A model generated the notes under the pieces. That model did not search any database. It saw only the letters and a program-made list of their open reading frames with translations, and was not told where the DNA came from. DNA of 64,000 nt from positions 1,178,001-1,242,000 of the forward strand of contig NC_045146.1 in assembly GCF_008831285.2 (NCBI RefSeq), in the 5' to 3' direction. The stretch is from Nymphaea colorata (Eukaryota; Streptophyta; Magnoliopsida; Nymphaeales; Nymphaeaceae). The position numbers were made by a program, and so were the translations under genes. Below, piece by piece: positions 11,553 through 24,150 of the stretch; position 1 is the stretch's first letter, and each line of letters opens with the position of its first letter.

Positions 11553-12754
11553 TGGAACTCTTTCTTTCTCGCACCCTCTCTTTCAGAACTGGAAGCAGGA
11601 CAACGGACAAATACGCATAGAGGTTAAAGAGGGCGGGGGATTCCCAGAAAGCGTTGCAGAAAAAAGTAACGAGAGGATAATACAGTAATTTCCCTCAAAC
11701 CCTTTTCCACGTTATTAATTTCATTTTATTTTAAAGAGCTTTAACTCTTGTGGCAGGTTCAGATTTCGCTAGGGTTTTCTTTTAATAAATTTTCCATTCA
11801 AAACTAATATTTATCCCTAAATTTAGAAAGATCCCTTATATTTCCAAATGTGAGCAGAAGGTACTTTCCATCTTATGTCATCAGCAGGGGAAGGCATGTT
11901 CCCACATGCTATCGTATGGTCAGTTTGGTAATTTTACACTATAATTTTTTTTTTTTTTAAGTTTTAGTTTTGCCCTTAGATTGATCTTTCATTTAATGGA
12001 CACGAATCCATGTTTTTTCACGTGATATGATTCAAACGCCAAACTGCATGATACCCATCCAGAAGGTATTTTCTTACTGAAATTTATGAAGTGGCAGTTC
12101 TTGTTTGAGTGCTTAGTTAAAAGTTGTCTTGCATCTATTAAGATTACTTACATTTGTTCTTTTAAAGTATAGTTAGCAAAATTGTGACCATGACTCAGAT
12201 CGGCTGATGATCGGGTGAGTGAATTGACTCGTCGACTCGAGTTTTAAAATAAGTCGGGCCACATCATGAGTGAGTTGGGCCAAGTCAAGTATGAGTTCTG
12301 AGCGAGCTAAGCCAACCTTGACTGGTGGTCAAGTTTTTCAACTATTTGAGTTGGACTCAAATGATTCCTAAGCCAAGTTGGTGAGTCAGCCAACTGTGCT
12401 AGGAGATATTCGATCGAATGAAATGTTTACAGACATACTTTGAAGCTGGACCTTTTTAGATAAAATTTGAGGATCAGGGTTGAAATACTTTTTTTGGGCG
12501 CTCCCTTATTGAACACCTTAAAAACAAAGGTGATCCCACCTTAAGTTGAAAAAATTCTCCATAATCAAACACGCCCCTATATTACAACAAAAAAAAAAAA
12601 AGCCTGACCCTAATAGTGAAAGTAATTTTCATTATTTTGGAGGGGAAGATGTAAATCATGAACATCTTCGACAATTACACATTGCTTACCGGGAAGCTGC
12701 CGTACACTTTGGTAATCATTCTATTAAGAAAATAGCAATCACCCGCCAACGATT
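11553..12754. other. Upstream region of the Agenet gene with a GAGTC-rich repeat relic
   Basis: The first few hundred bases are presumably promoter/5'UTR of the minus-strand gene. At about 12185-12410 the sequence is rich in GACTCG, GAGTTGG and AGTCGGGCC motifs, a style seen in subterminal regions of plant hAT-like repeats. No target duplication was identified. The rest is A/T-rich, with poly-T at 11947-11959 and poly-A near 12589-12601. Confidence 0.4.
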
Positions 12755-12826
12755 GGTTCCATGGTCTAGTGGTTAGGACATTGGACTCTGAATCCAGCAA
12801 CCCGAGTTCAAATCTCGGTGGAACCT
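12755..12826 (+). tRNA. tRNA-Gln (anticodon CTG)
   Basis: The 72-nt cloverleaf has acceptor arm GGTTCC paired with GGAACC, D arm with internal A box (TGGTCTAGTGGT), anticodon stem TTGGA/TCCAG around loop CTCTGAA giving anticodon CTG, and T arm with B box GAGTTCAAATC in a CCGAG/CTCGG stem. No intron; CCA is not encoded, as expected for nuclear plant tRNAs. A T5 run at 12838-12842 can end RNA polymerase III transcription. Confidence 0.95.
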
Positions 12827-12934
12827 CGTTCTTTCCATTTTTCGCTCTTTGTAGCCTACTTCACGGAACCCGAGTTCAAATCTCGGTGGAACCTCGTTCT
12901 TCCCCTTTTTCACTCTTTATAGCCTAGTTCACGG
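12799..12934 (+). repeat. 68-bp tandem repeat carrying the 3' half of tRNA-Gln
   Basis: The block from the tRNA variable/T arm (AACCCGAGTTCAAATCTCGG) through the terminator and flank to TTCACGG occurs at 12799-12866 and again at 12867-12934 with few changes. The second copy lacks the 5' half and anticodon, so it cannot make a tRNA, but it keeps a complete B box and a T-run. Confidence 0.9.
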
Positions 12935-13484
12935 TTGTCAGAAAAATGGATTTGTTTTGCCCCAGAAAAGATAATTTGAATCTGAAGCGCCAGAAGTCTT
13001 TCGTATTAATTGCCAAAAGAAATAAAACTGAAACTTCTGTTTAACAGCTGCCAAACTTCCCTGAGTTCGTCGGGATTTCTAAAAGTATATGAGTCGTCGT
13101 GAGGTGACGTAAAAAATAAAATCTTAAAACAAATAAAAGTAATTTTTGTAACAGAAATATATACACAAAATGATATTATCGACAGGTTCTTATCGTTAAG
13201 ACTCAAGAATTGAAAATAATGAAGCAGCACTCCGCCCCATAATCTTTTAAATAAAGCGTTATATTTAAAGGTGAGTAAGAGGTTAACCAATTGATTAAAA
13301 AATTCTATTTTTTTTAATTTTAGTAACTATTGAAAATAAGAATGAAGCTAAATATTTTAGTGGAAGTCAAAATTATATTTATTGGCAAATATATAAAAGG
13401 GAAAAAGCCTACAATCACCTAAAGCATTTTCAAAACCGTTGGAAGGGAAGGGGACAGAGAGAGAATCATCTCCTCCTCTGCACA
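12935..13484. other. Promoter-side sequence of the plastid CxxC gene
   Basis: A/T-rich, without domain-bearing frames. The last about 50 bp (GGGACAGAGAGAGAATCATC and following) look like a 5' leader. No unambiguous TATA box was assigned. Confidence 0.35.
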
Positions 13485-15595
13485 ATGGCATCACTCCTCA
13501 CCACACCTTCTCCACCTCTCCTCCTCCAGACCACGCCCAGCAGCAGACCTTTTGGAGGTTCTCTCTCGCTTCGGAAGCGCGTCTCTCCGCAAACCCTTCA
13601 CTCTACCGTCCAGCAGAACGATTCCCCTGTTGCTGCTTCCACTTCTGACTCTGTACTCTCCGCGGAGCCCCAGCTCCCAATAGAAGACACAGAGAGGGTG
13701 ATTCCAATTGGGTACTTCTTTAACTTCCTTCTTCATCCAATTTCTTTCCATAGCATCCTTAATAAGGCCGGTTTAGCTTCTTCTTGTGTAATTGATATAA
13801 CATCTTCGCTGTTGCATTTGAAAATTGAGGATAAAATAGTGAAATTAAACGATGGATTTATTGTTAGTTGTTACCTTATGCTAGTATTGAATGAGAAGAT
13901 TAGTAAGATGTCTATAGAACTCTTTTATGTTCAAAGCCATCAATACCTTGCTTGACCATTTTATGGTTGATTTTTTTTTTATTGTTAATATAATCAATGT
14001 GCCTAGAGTTGCAATTGTTAGAACTGCTTGAATATTTTTCATCCCTCCTTTTCTCTTGAACTGGTTGATTTTGTCTAGTTGTTGTCTTGGATTGCCATAG
14101 CACCGCCCCTCAGAAGCAAAGCACTCGATCCACTAGAAAAATACTGCTGTTTATTTTTTTTGCTGCCGTGTTTTCCCAATAACACGGAAAACCATTCCTG
14201 GGATAAAGGACCTGGACGTGATGGTTTGATCTGCCTTCCCTACTGTCGCCTTTCCATTGCACTACTCAACAGTGTGAAGCCCCGAGTTTGAACTTGAAGG
14301 CTCCTTGAACCCAGAAACCGTCACCGGACAAGCTCGGTGATGCTTTGCCTGCTGACCACAACCCTACCCAGTTATAAAAATATGTTTTAGTGAGCGCACT
14401 GTTGAGCTGTATAGTGGTTTCTTCGTGGTGTGGCACATTCTGTTTTTTCCCCATTTGCTTTTGGGTTTCAGATGGCCATTTAGTCATCTCTGATTAGTTG
14501 GAAAATTGAGCGTCTGATGTTCATACCCCAGGATCGTCTTACCATGTTTGTTAATGTGATGACTGGAAAATGGGAAATGATTATGCGAATAGCGTCACCT
14601 ATAAGTTTGGGTAGCCATCTTGAATTGAGGAGACTGTAATCTATGCACATCAATCGATTGGTTTATTCTATGCATGCTAAGCAATTTGTTTTTCTTAGAC
14701 CATAAAGAATTTGCAGAATGTCTCGATGGAGGAGAATGAAAAGTAGTAGATGAGTTGCAGATTTTGACTGATTAAACATGTCTTTTAGGGGATGCAAGGC
14801 ATGTGGGCGAGCGGAAATAGAAAAGGGCTGTAATGGTGAAGGAAGAATTCAAGGTGGGATAGCAACAGTTCCAGGATTTGGATGGTGGCCAATAAAGGCA
14901 TTCAGGCCATGTCCAGGTTTTGTTGCATCAGGTGGAAGGTACAAGAGACAAGGGCAAAGCATGGATGAGGTTGCATTTGGGAAGGGGAAGAGTGAAGCTT
15001 CAGTTGGTGCATCAGATGATGAAGTTGAAGGAAGGTATGTTTCCTCTGATAATAGAGAATCCGACTTAATGTATCTAGAGCTAATCTATGTGGTTGTCTC
15101 TTACAATTGAAGATGTTAAATTCAGCCGGCACAATTTTTTCGGGTTTCTCATCAAACTCCCAGTCTTGGTTCTCTATAGCTTTCTCAACCTCGTGATTTT
15201 GATGTCTTTGTTGCATGCATCCAACAATCCGTTGTGTCTGAAATTTTAGTCTTATTGTCCAATAATGAGTGTATAGAATTTTGGTATCACGATTAATGTC
15301 CATAGGAGTACCAGGAATTTTGCAGAAATGTACATGATAGAAAGAGCAAAGTTTAAGATGATTTAGAACACTGAAGTACATGCACATGTATGCGTATAAG
15401 AATAGGACATCTTTGTGATCAATCCTTGACAACCCCGTCTTCCTCCTCCTCTCTCTCTCTCTCTCTCTTGTATGCGTGCATGGATTTGCAATTTTAGATA
15501 CACTATTTGAAGGACTATATGAACTGATCATTCACTGTTTTATGCTCCTTTTTTTTTGCAGCAAAAGGAGAAATCCAGGGAGATTCAGGAGGTGA
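13485..15595 (+). CDS. Small chloroplast-targeted CxxC protein (DnaJ zinc-finger-like), 168 aa
   Basis: Exons 13485-13711, 14789-15034 and 15562-15595 join in frame (phases 2 and 2) to a stop at 15593-15595. The Ser/Thr/Pro-rich, acid-poor start (MASLLTTPSPPLLLQ) is a typical chloroplast transit peptide of about 45 residues. The mature part carries GGCKACGRAEIEKGCNGEGR, a CxxC...C arrangement like half of a DnaJ zinc finger, followed by a highly distinctive GFGWWPIKAFRPCPGFVASG, then GRYKRQGQSMDEVAFG. The tail is basic (SKRRNPGRFRR). Plants have a family of such small plastid proteins, and a thylakoid FtsH5-interacting zinc-finger protein is of similar kind. I cannot tell which member this is, so no symbol is given. 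The ATG is in a good context (ACAATGGCATC). The introns are canonical GT-AG. Confidence 0.8.
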
Positions 15596-17055
15596 AACTA
15601 CTGAAGTTGTTTGTATTTGATATGATCTTTATGTGGTATTTTATTTCTTTCCTTCCTGTGCTGTTCTCTATATTCTGTATAATGATTTTTTTTTCTTTTT
15701 AGTTTTTTCAATCCTTTGTTCTTGTGGATGCGAGCACGTCAAAGAGTTGGTGGAGCACTAAAATGATATAGGCTTGGCTGTCCTTATTTCCATGATTTTG
15801 TTCTTACTTATTGCTAAAACTTTACCATATTTTCACTGTATAGAACGAGACCTGGCATCTGGCTTCACATTTAACTGTCAAGGTTCACATTTACTCTGTC
15901 GCATTGACCTACAATATTGCGATCTTGCTATTCAACCATCCAGGTATCTCACATGACCTGCTCTAGCCTCAAATGGCAGGTTTATTAGAGGAACAGACTT
16001 GACAGTCACCAGCAGCAGCTCAACCTTGGCACTGAACACGACAGAAACCCTGAACCAAAGGCTTGGGCTTGGCTCCTAATTGCTCTCTTTAGATCAACTA
16101 GAAAGTTGACCTATTGCAGTGTTATTTTTTGGATGGGTTGGTCAGACTTCTTACATAAGGTGGACAGGAAGTGATTATTTTTCATCATCCAGCTTTAGCA
16201 AAACTCGAAGGAATGAAATGGATTCATATAGATTCCATATGCCACGGGTGGTAGGAGCTCTAAGGTGTTGAAGTGAATACCATGGATCAGTTGTTTACCC
16301 CTGTCGTTCTGCACTTACTCACATGATGTTTTCCTTTCAAAGTACAGTCAGAGGTCACCCGGACGTTTGCCTTCCAGGGGAGAGGAACTTCTTTCATCCC
16401 CTATTCATATACTCTTCAGTCCATACAAATTAGGTGCTTTCGACCAAATCAGAATGTAGTGTTGAGTTTACCATGGTTAAATTCCAACAGACCAGCATTT
16501 AAATCTTATATTTCAGCCACAGATATGGTTTTCATCTTAGAAAGGTAACTATCTGCTTATCAAAATCATGCATAGGAATCTTATTATGAAGATATATATA
16601 CCAATATTGACTAAAAAGGCCACGATAAAAGTATCTATATGTTCATATTTGATTAAGGCAACACGCAACGCAAGGATGGGTTTTTTAAGGTGGGTCCAAA
16701 CTCTAACCATATGATTTGAGGGAACGAGGGGTTATCTTCTTTCTTTCTCAAGAGACGATCCTGTTAAGTGGTTTAGTTCTGGGGGAGATCCCTCTCATCC
16801 AAAGGTAAAAACATTCCAATAACACGTCGAGAACCGACTTAATGACACTCGCAGTTTAATACTAAATCCAATAGAATTGTTCAAAATGAATAGGTTCCAT
16901 GGAAATAATCTATATATAAAGCTGATCTAATTAAATGGATTTCAATCGTAAATGCAGCAACTTTTTTTCATCATTAAGGTCTCATCGAATTGGGGTCTAT
17001 TAGTTGTGAAAATTGATGTCGGGTGTAGATAACTTGTATCATCATAACCGTATCC
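15596..17055. other. 3' flank of the plastid gene; no further gene seen
   Basis: The first about 200 bp are probably 3'UTR (T-rich, ending near 15740). The remainder has short frames without domains. Confidence 0.4.
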
Positions 17056-17474
17056 AAGCATCTCCAACATGAAAAATACATTACAGAAGTTTGGGATACA
17101 TGCAAAAATTTGTTGTGTTTAACATACAGATATTGGAATGATACATTTCTTGACTTGATATAGAGTGGGATGGATTCTTCGATATCAAGCATCTCCAACA
17201 TGAAAAATACATTACAGAAGTTTGGGATACATGCAAAAATTTGTTGCGTTTAATACATGCAAAAATTTGTTGTGTTTAACATACAGATATTGGAATGATA
17301 CATTTCTTGACTTGATATAGAGTGGGATGGATTCTTCGATATCAAGCATCTCCAACATGAAAAATACATTACAGAAGTTTGGGATACATGCAAAAGTTTG
17401 TTGTGTTTAACATACAGATATTGGAATGATACATTTCTTGACTTGATATAGAGTGGGATGGATTCTTCGATATG
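17056..17474. repeat. Tandem array, three copies of a 131-bp unit
   Basis: Copies start with AAGCATCTCCAACATGAAAA at 17056, 17187 and 17344. Copies 1 and 3 are 131 bp. Copy 2 is 157 bp because a 26-bp segment containing ATGCAAAAATTTGTTG is itself repeated inside it. The copies are nearly identical by eye, so the array is recent. No coding capacity. Confidence 0.95.
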
Positions 17475-18343
17475 AGTAATTCCTAATGAGCGAGAGAATT
17501 CCAGCCCTGCTAAAAAAAGAAGCTAAAGCTTCCCCTTCTCTCTTTTCCTCCCCCCGCTTTCATCTTTCTCATCTTTGCCCTTAGGGTTTAGGGCTGCGTC
17601 CATGTCTAATGAAGATACAATGCACCTTCATTTTAGTATTGCTTCATCTTAGTGTTGCGCTACATATGTATGACACAAAAACATAGAGCTCATAAAAATA
17701 GAACGAGTGATACTGATACATCCTTTTCATGCTACCTGCACTATAATTACAAGACCCTTGTAGGCAAGTCTGACTGGTTATTTGGGTAGACATCACAAGA
17801 CATTGATCTGCTGTATAATTCGTTTTGCAGTCCTCGCCGCAGAACGGAACTCTAAATTTGCCACATTTGCTGCCCATCGACCCCCTTTAATGTGTGTTTC
17901 AATGTTTCATGTTAGCAAGGTTGCACGGTCGGTGAGTTCTGAGGCACGCAGTCAAAGTAAAACTGTTTTCCCGGAAGAGGAGAATCCAGAAGAGATGAAC
18001 AAACTTTTTTTTTTTAATAGATGAGATGTTAGCAACTTTAAGGTCTGTATAAAACAATGTGAAAGTGTTGGGACTTTATTTGACATTTATGGCTCTTAGG
18101 CGCTCTGTGACTCTGCCAGACCGTCAGTGACGGCTCCTGGATGAGAAAAGTGCGTGTTTGTTTCCTTATTTTATAGTATAGGTCCTGGGATTTCCGTTTC
18201 TGTGGGGAGGGGATATAGGGATCCTGAGCGAGGGGCAGCTGCAGCTCCTCAAAGAAGGACGGGGACTAGATTTTTCCTTTTCTTGTACCCTTCTCTGTGT
18301 GGGGAGTGGAGGTGTTGCAGGGAGGAAGCTGAAGAGGAACGGG
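17475..18343. other. Upstream region of KELP
   Basis: Contains pyrimidine-rich strips near 17525-17580 and a likely 5' leader from about 18170. The ATG at 18344 is the first in the KELP frame; upstream in-frame GTG at 18299 is not used as a start. Confidence 0.4.
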
Positions 18344-21300
18344 ATGGACGCGGAGACGAAGCGCCGGGTGGAGAAGATGGTGGTGGGTATATTGGAGAAG
18401 GCGGACATGACAGAGATGACGGAGTTCAAGGTCAGGTCGTTGGCCTCCGAGCGGCTAGGCATCGATCTCTCCGGCAGCAGGGAGGTGAAGAAGTTCGTGC
18501 GGGGAATTGTCGAGAACTTCTTGGAATCCAGGGCAGCGCAGGCGGAGGGAGGTGGTACGGCTGGGGACGAGGAGGAGGTAGAGGAGCAGAGGGGCGACAG
18601 GAAGAGAGGTAGAGCGGCTCATGATGATGATGAGGAAGAGGAGGAGCAGGAGGATAGCAGTGGTGATGAGGATGTCGATGAAAATGGAGATCCCATCCTC
18701 TGCAGGGTACAGTGGCCATCGAAAATATTTATGAATCTTCTTAGTTGCTGTTTTGAGTTTTATGAAAATTGTTTTGTGGAACTGGTATTAGTATGATTAG
18801 GCATGTCAGAGTGTGATGTCTTCTGTTGTTTTCAGATATTTGATGTTGTTGTTAATTATCCAAGCGTGTGAAGCGACCTTGTTTTCTGTTACAGGTTTTC
18901 TATGAAACAATGTTCTAAGAATAAATTTTGAAGTTGTGGTTTTTTCTTAATCACTTTCTCCACCGAAATGATTAATAATTTGAGCTACAAAGTTGTTGGG
19001 GCGATCAATTTTGATGGTCGTGCGATTGGAACTACCTGTAATGTGTTCATTAAGTGCCTAAGAATAGAATAAAATAGTATTCTACCTTGATGAGTCCAGC
19101 GATGGTGGGCATTTCTGTAGTAGGGAGGTGGTGCAGGACATGCTGAACCAGTGGACCTGGTTTCGGCATTTCTGGTAACTGTTGCCCCTGACGGAAAAGT
19201 AGAGGCCGGTTTGGTTGGAGCGACATCTAATGTATGCTCAATAATTTAGCATCATATAGTTGTTGGCGCGGATGCCGTCAAACACTCAAGAAGAGAGAGG
19301 ATGACCATTTGAAATGGAGTTCTTCCTGGTTTTGAGATACTCCATCACTCAATCATCCGTCAGTTTCTTTAGTAATACCATTGTTGCAAATATCTATAGC
19401 GGTCAAATATTGACGAGGTTTATCTTGGGTATATTTTAGCGAAGTTGTTTTTCTCGAGAACATTTCGGGAAAAATCTTGCCCGATTGTAAAAAAACAAAA
19501 AATCCTAAAAATTAGAGAAAATAAAATAAACAGAAACTAATAATTTCAAAAAAATAAAGCAAAAAATTGATGTGAGATTTTCATTTTCACCGAGATTTTC
19601 AAATCTCACAAGATTTTTCTGTTCTTTTTACTTGCTTTTCTTGTAAATATCGAGAGATTCTTGAAAATCTTGCGATATCTGTGACAATACTACTGATAAT
19701 GGAAAAGAAAGACAAGATGGTGGAATGCTGGTAAGAAGCTGAAGCGTTTCTGCTGGTTGGTTCTTGATGTCTGAGCTGGGTTATGGTCAACCAAAGTCCA
19801 GCTCAGTGAATTTGCCAGAGCAGTAGAAGAGGTGATGATGATGTAGGCAAATAGTGGTTGCACTGATTGTTGCCTAGCTGGGCAAATAGTGGTTGGTTGG
19901 GGTTGAGTAGCATGTTGTGGAACATACAGGGGGGAGGAGGAGGAGAAGGAAATGGGATTGAGGAGGCGAGAAACTGGCCACATCTGGACACATATTAAAG
20001 CATTCACCCATGCACATGCAACCACTGCATCAAGTGGTAGCCTAAGATTGTTGTACTACCGACTTTGTAGGCAATGGAGTTTCTTTTGGTATTGAGAGCT
20101 TCTGGTTAGTTTCCTGGAACATTTCATCATCATCCATCAGCTTAATGAGTTGTTTCCCCTAGAAGTTGATGCCAATACTAGTTTTTTTTCTGGATGTTCT
20201 ACCGTTTATTGACAATATCATTACTGGCATTATGATCATCCACAATGTTTAAAATAGCCAAGCTAAGCTAAGGAAAACCTTTTCCTGGGCTTGGATATGT
20301 TGTTTTTCATAGCTACCACGCATGAGATAGACTGGGAGATATACTCTTCATATGTGTTTTTCTCTTTCTGTTTTTTGCTTTAGATATATTTTTTGGGGTT
20401 CAAGACTCCATCCACATGGATTAGCTTTCTCCCTCATTTTAGGCTCATTCTCAACTGCCTGCTTGTGGGTTTGCCTCTTTATAACTATTTTCTTAAAAAT
20501 CTATTTTTGATAATTATTTAGAAAATGCTGATAACAGGAACCTTCTATAAGTTACTGCTCTTACTGTCTCACGTCAACAAAGAGGTGACTAGAACCTTTT
20601 AGTGTGTGTGATCCATGCATCGATGACCATAACGACCACCAGTTACTTCCTGGCCTCAACAACATGCTTAGGCATCACCCTTTCATGGAGAAGTTGGAAT
20701 AAGTTGTGCTTGCGTGTAAGAGGGAAATTTCATCAACCCTACAGTTTTAGTGGATCTTTTTCTGTTATCTGGTTGACGATGATGACTAATACAGACATTG
20801 TTATTTCCGTTTGAAGCATGTCTACTTCTATCTGTCAAGCTTTAGTACATAGAAACAGGCATATAAGCTTCTGTATCATGGGGAAAACACGTTGCTTAAT
20901 GTTTATTTGTAGCTTTTATTTGCATTTTTTGTTATGGTGATTTTAGTTGCGTTCTTGATGATTGCTATCAACTTGGCTTGCTTTATTATTATTTTTTTTG
21001 GTAATGTTGGAGAAAGTTTGGCTAGTCTTTCTTGATGTTCTGGTGGCCCAATATCACCTTTTTGAATATAAAGTTCCACCATACATATTTAAGCAACATC
21101 AACTGACTACGATTATGAATATCTGGATTATTTTGCATCGTGTTTTACATATCAAATGCTGTATTGAGATATCTGGGACTCTGATACATTCTGAAACAGC
21201 ATTAGCTGAATAGAGAGATATGACTATCCATCCCACTCCATGATGTCTTTCAAGTTTCAAGTGTCAGTGCTATATTAAATGTGTACCCTTCTGATGTTTT

Positions 21301-21770
21301 ACTAAGTGAAGGGCTGATAGAATGCTAAATGTTCCATATTTGTGGGTGGATCTATCTGTAGCACTGATGTTTGTTGTGATGGTTCCTTGCAGCTCTCAAG
21401 CAAAAGAAGAGTAACGCTGCAGGAGTTCAGGGGAAAGACGTTGGTTTCCATTAGGGAGTACTACCTGAAGGATGGGAAGGAGCTTCCTTCATCTAAAGGC
21501 ATGCTATAATTTCAATCTTAGCTCCGCTTTTTGCTGTTATCTGGTCATTTGTCAATGACAGAAAATAGATATGGATACTCTCTATGTTCGTGTGCATGCA
21601 TGCATGTCTATCTGTTTCATTGAGCTGTATATGTTTTAACAGCATTAATGGGTTTTGATTGAATATGATGTTGATGTGCAGGAATAAGTTTGACAACTGA
21701 ACAGTGGGTTGCCTTCAAGAAAGCGGTGCCTGCCATAGAAAAAGCTATTAGAGAGATACAGTCGGGTTAG
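18344..21770 (+). CDS. KELP: RNA polymerase II transcriptional coactivator KELP (DEK_C + PC4 domains), 185 aa
   Basis: Exons 18344-18706, 21393-21498 and 21682-21770 give 186 codons including TAG 21768-21770. The first about 65 residues form the DEK-C-like helical domain (MDAETKRRVEKMVV...LGIDLSGSREVKKFVR). An acidic linker follows (DDDEEEEEQEDSSGDED), then the PC4 single-strand-DNA-binding fold, RRVTLQEFRGKTLVSIREYY..KDGKELPS, and a C-terminal helix EQWVAFKKAVPAIEKAI. KELP proteins bind DNA as dimers in the nucleus and assist activators; the Arabidopsis protein is about 165 aa, so length fits. Intron 1 is 2.7 kb with donor AGG|GTACAG. Intron 2 (21499-21681) has donor AAAG|GCATGC, a GC-AG intron, and only this boundary keeps the PC4 frame. 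Confidence 0.92.
19440..19700. repeat. A/T-rich repeat in KELP intron 1, related to 41860-43260
   Basis: Motifs such as TCTCGAGAACATTTCGGGAAAA and CGATATCTGTGACAATAC resemble TATCTCAGAAAAAATCTCGAG and CGATATTTGTGACAATAC near 43015-43250. Probable dispersed MITE-type repeat; ends not resolved. Confidence 0.45.
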
Positions 21771-24119
21771 TGAACGAGTAACAAAAGGCCCAGAAGCTGA
21801 GACCATGGAAATGATCTAGACTATTTTTTTGACTTAGTGAGGTTGTGCAGAGATGTAATGAGTTATGCAACTGGGACGTAGGTGCTGTATATGTGCAGTT
21901 TCTGCAGAACAGGAGTTTTCTCATCCCTCTTTGTTTTCTAAGAAATACTAGGGAACTTGAGGATATATGCTCAGACGTAAGCAAGAAACGATTATGATGA
22001 AAATTACTTGCCTTGTCTTCTTGTGCCCTTCAAATGGCAAAATCCATGATGTTTTTAGCTCAAGACCCTTTTTCTTTTGTGGTGGAACAGCTAGGGTATT
22101 CACAAAGAAGACTAAGGGTGACTTTCACTTAGACGGATATTACTCTGTTGATGGCAAGACAAAAAGTGACCCTGTTGCAATTTTTCACATAAGCTCCCTT
22201 TGCATGTGTGCTCATTCATGTATTGGTGTCCCTCTTTGAAGACATGAGAAAAGGGCTTCTGGCTTCATGTTCTCCGTAGACTTGTCTTGTATTTCTTTAA
22301 TTAGAACTCGATTATTTTCCGGAACTTTTTACTATGAAATTTGGATCGAATGGGCATGAGTACACTACGAAAAAGAAAATGCAAGGACGTGTATGCACTA
22401 GACGTGTGCTTGACCTCGCGTCTAGTATTGACCCCTCTCTCTCTTTCTCTCTGTTACAAACACGGACACATACATGCAGATGATAAGCTTCGTGTTCTTT
22501 CTTCCCGCAGAACATTATTTTGGCATTTCAAGGTGACCTTCAGAACGGCGACGTTATGAAACAAACACGGTCTCTGGGAGGCCATTTTTGTTCTGCCTGT
22601 TCCTGATTCTGGCATTCTTAGAAAGAAACGAGAATTGAACTTCCATGTAGGGGAACAGATGATCCTCCTAGCATTCTCCGGTCTGAACTTCGAAATGTTT
22701 CATCAGTTCTCAAATTGATATACGGCGGACTTTTATATTGACAGCAATGTTTCATGCAACTGGTTTTTATCGAGCTTCAATTAATTACTTGCTCGTAAGT
22801 AGCTAATGGGCTACGAAAGCTAATTTCAGAATAAGTCTGCGACTTTTTTTTTTTTTTCAAGATTCTGGAATTGGTTGACTTTGTTCGATATTGTTTTTTA
22901 ATTGGAGAACTAAAAGCTCGATTTTGTTCATTCAAGAAACACAAAAAATGTTTAAGATTCTGTTGCGTTAGAAAATAATGCAAACAAAATAAATAATGGA
23001 CTATAAACTGCAATAAACAGAAAAATTTGAAGGCAGGGCAGTAAAAGCTGCAAAATGGTACTAAAAAGATAATAGCAATCGAATTGATTCACCTAGTGCA
23101 TCAACTTTTCTATCAATTTGATTTAAACCAACTTATTTGTGGACACTCAAATCTTTTCCTTTTCTTGCTCTAGGATAACTGAGGAGAAACTTCTAGTCTT
23201 CAGCTTCCACGGAAAAGAGGTTAAGCTCTACAAGTTCTCTGACCACATGGGTTACACCCTGCATTGGCTTTTGCAAGGAAATATGTCCAAGAAGATGGAA
23301 AACCCTACATGTTCTCTCTGATCCCATGAGCTAACCTCTAGCTTTGACACATGCAAGAACAGTTCTCCATGAAAATCAAATTATATATTAAATCCACTTA
23401 AATCATATCAGCAGCGTGCGAATTTTTACCAACAAAAACATTTTAACAAACCAAAGCTGCCATCTATGTATTTGTGTGAAATTAAACCGTTCTTGCCCAT
23501 TCACTCGGATGTCGCTCGAGATTACTCTATATAACAATAAATCATGACTAGACCTTTTTTTTTTCCCCACATAGAACAAGGTCAGTCGTTCAGAGTATGA
23601 TGCCTGAGCTTGTGTGCATGCGCGATGGACAAGATCGCAGTGGATAACAATTGAGAACAGCAATCGAATCACATATTCCAGAGGGATGCTGCATTGAACT
23701 AGTGCTGTTCAAAATGTACAAAAATCAGGACCTAATTTACATTCCAGTAAATTTGGTAGGGAGAACAGAGACCCTTCAAGAGCCTTCACGATATCACTGT
23801 TGCCAGCCTCTTCAGCAACCTGGTTTGATCCGCCGTTCTCCAATCAACTCTAACTTTCTATGACAATGGTTCTCCTGTTAGTGGCATCATGCTAGGAGGA
23901 AGAAACAGAGTACAATACAAAGCGCGGCTAACACCATTCCCGTTCAAGCAAGTGCAGCTAGCATACATCCTTTGATTATCTCATTCCGTTCCTCTCCCTG
24001 CAGAATCAACCGATGCTATAGGTGAAAGCAAATAAGAAACTGGAGATAAGGACGGTAGAACTCCATGGTGGCCAACATAGTTCCTGCTCAAATTAGCACA
24101 GATCAATGCAATCCTTCGA
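21771..24119. other. Intergenic between KELP (plus) and DMS3 (minus), convergent genes
   Basis: Holds the 3'UTRs of both genes. Poly-T/A tracts at 22843-22857 and 23554-23564; no domain-bearing frame or RNA gene seen. Confidence 0.45.
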
Positions 24120-24150
24120 TTATCTGATTCCGTTTCTCTCCTGCCCAAGA
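23965..24150. repeat. Duplicated segment around the last exon of DMS3
   Basis: The stretch TTTGATTATCTCATTCCGTTCCTCTCCCTGC (key part 23970-24000) recurs as a close copy at 24113-24145, where it covers the last DMS3 codons and stop. Spacing is about 143 bp. Confidence 0.6.

Noticed and set aside
17056-17474. CRISPR-like array
   Set aside because: Plant nuclear DNA; units are direct tandem copies without unique spacers.
18299-18343. N-terminal extension of KELP starting at GTG
   Set aside because: GTG is not a normal nuclear start; the ATG at 18344 begins the conserved domain.
18432-18719. His/Pro-rich minus frame opposite KELP exon 1
   Set aside because: Shadow of the acidic GAT/GAG-rich KELP linker; no family and no own signals.
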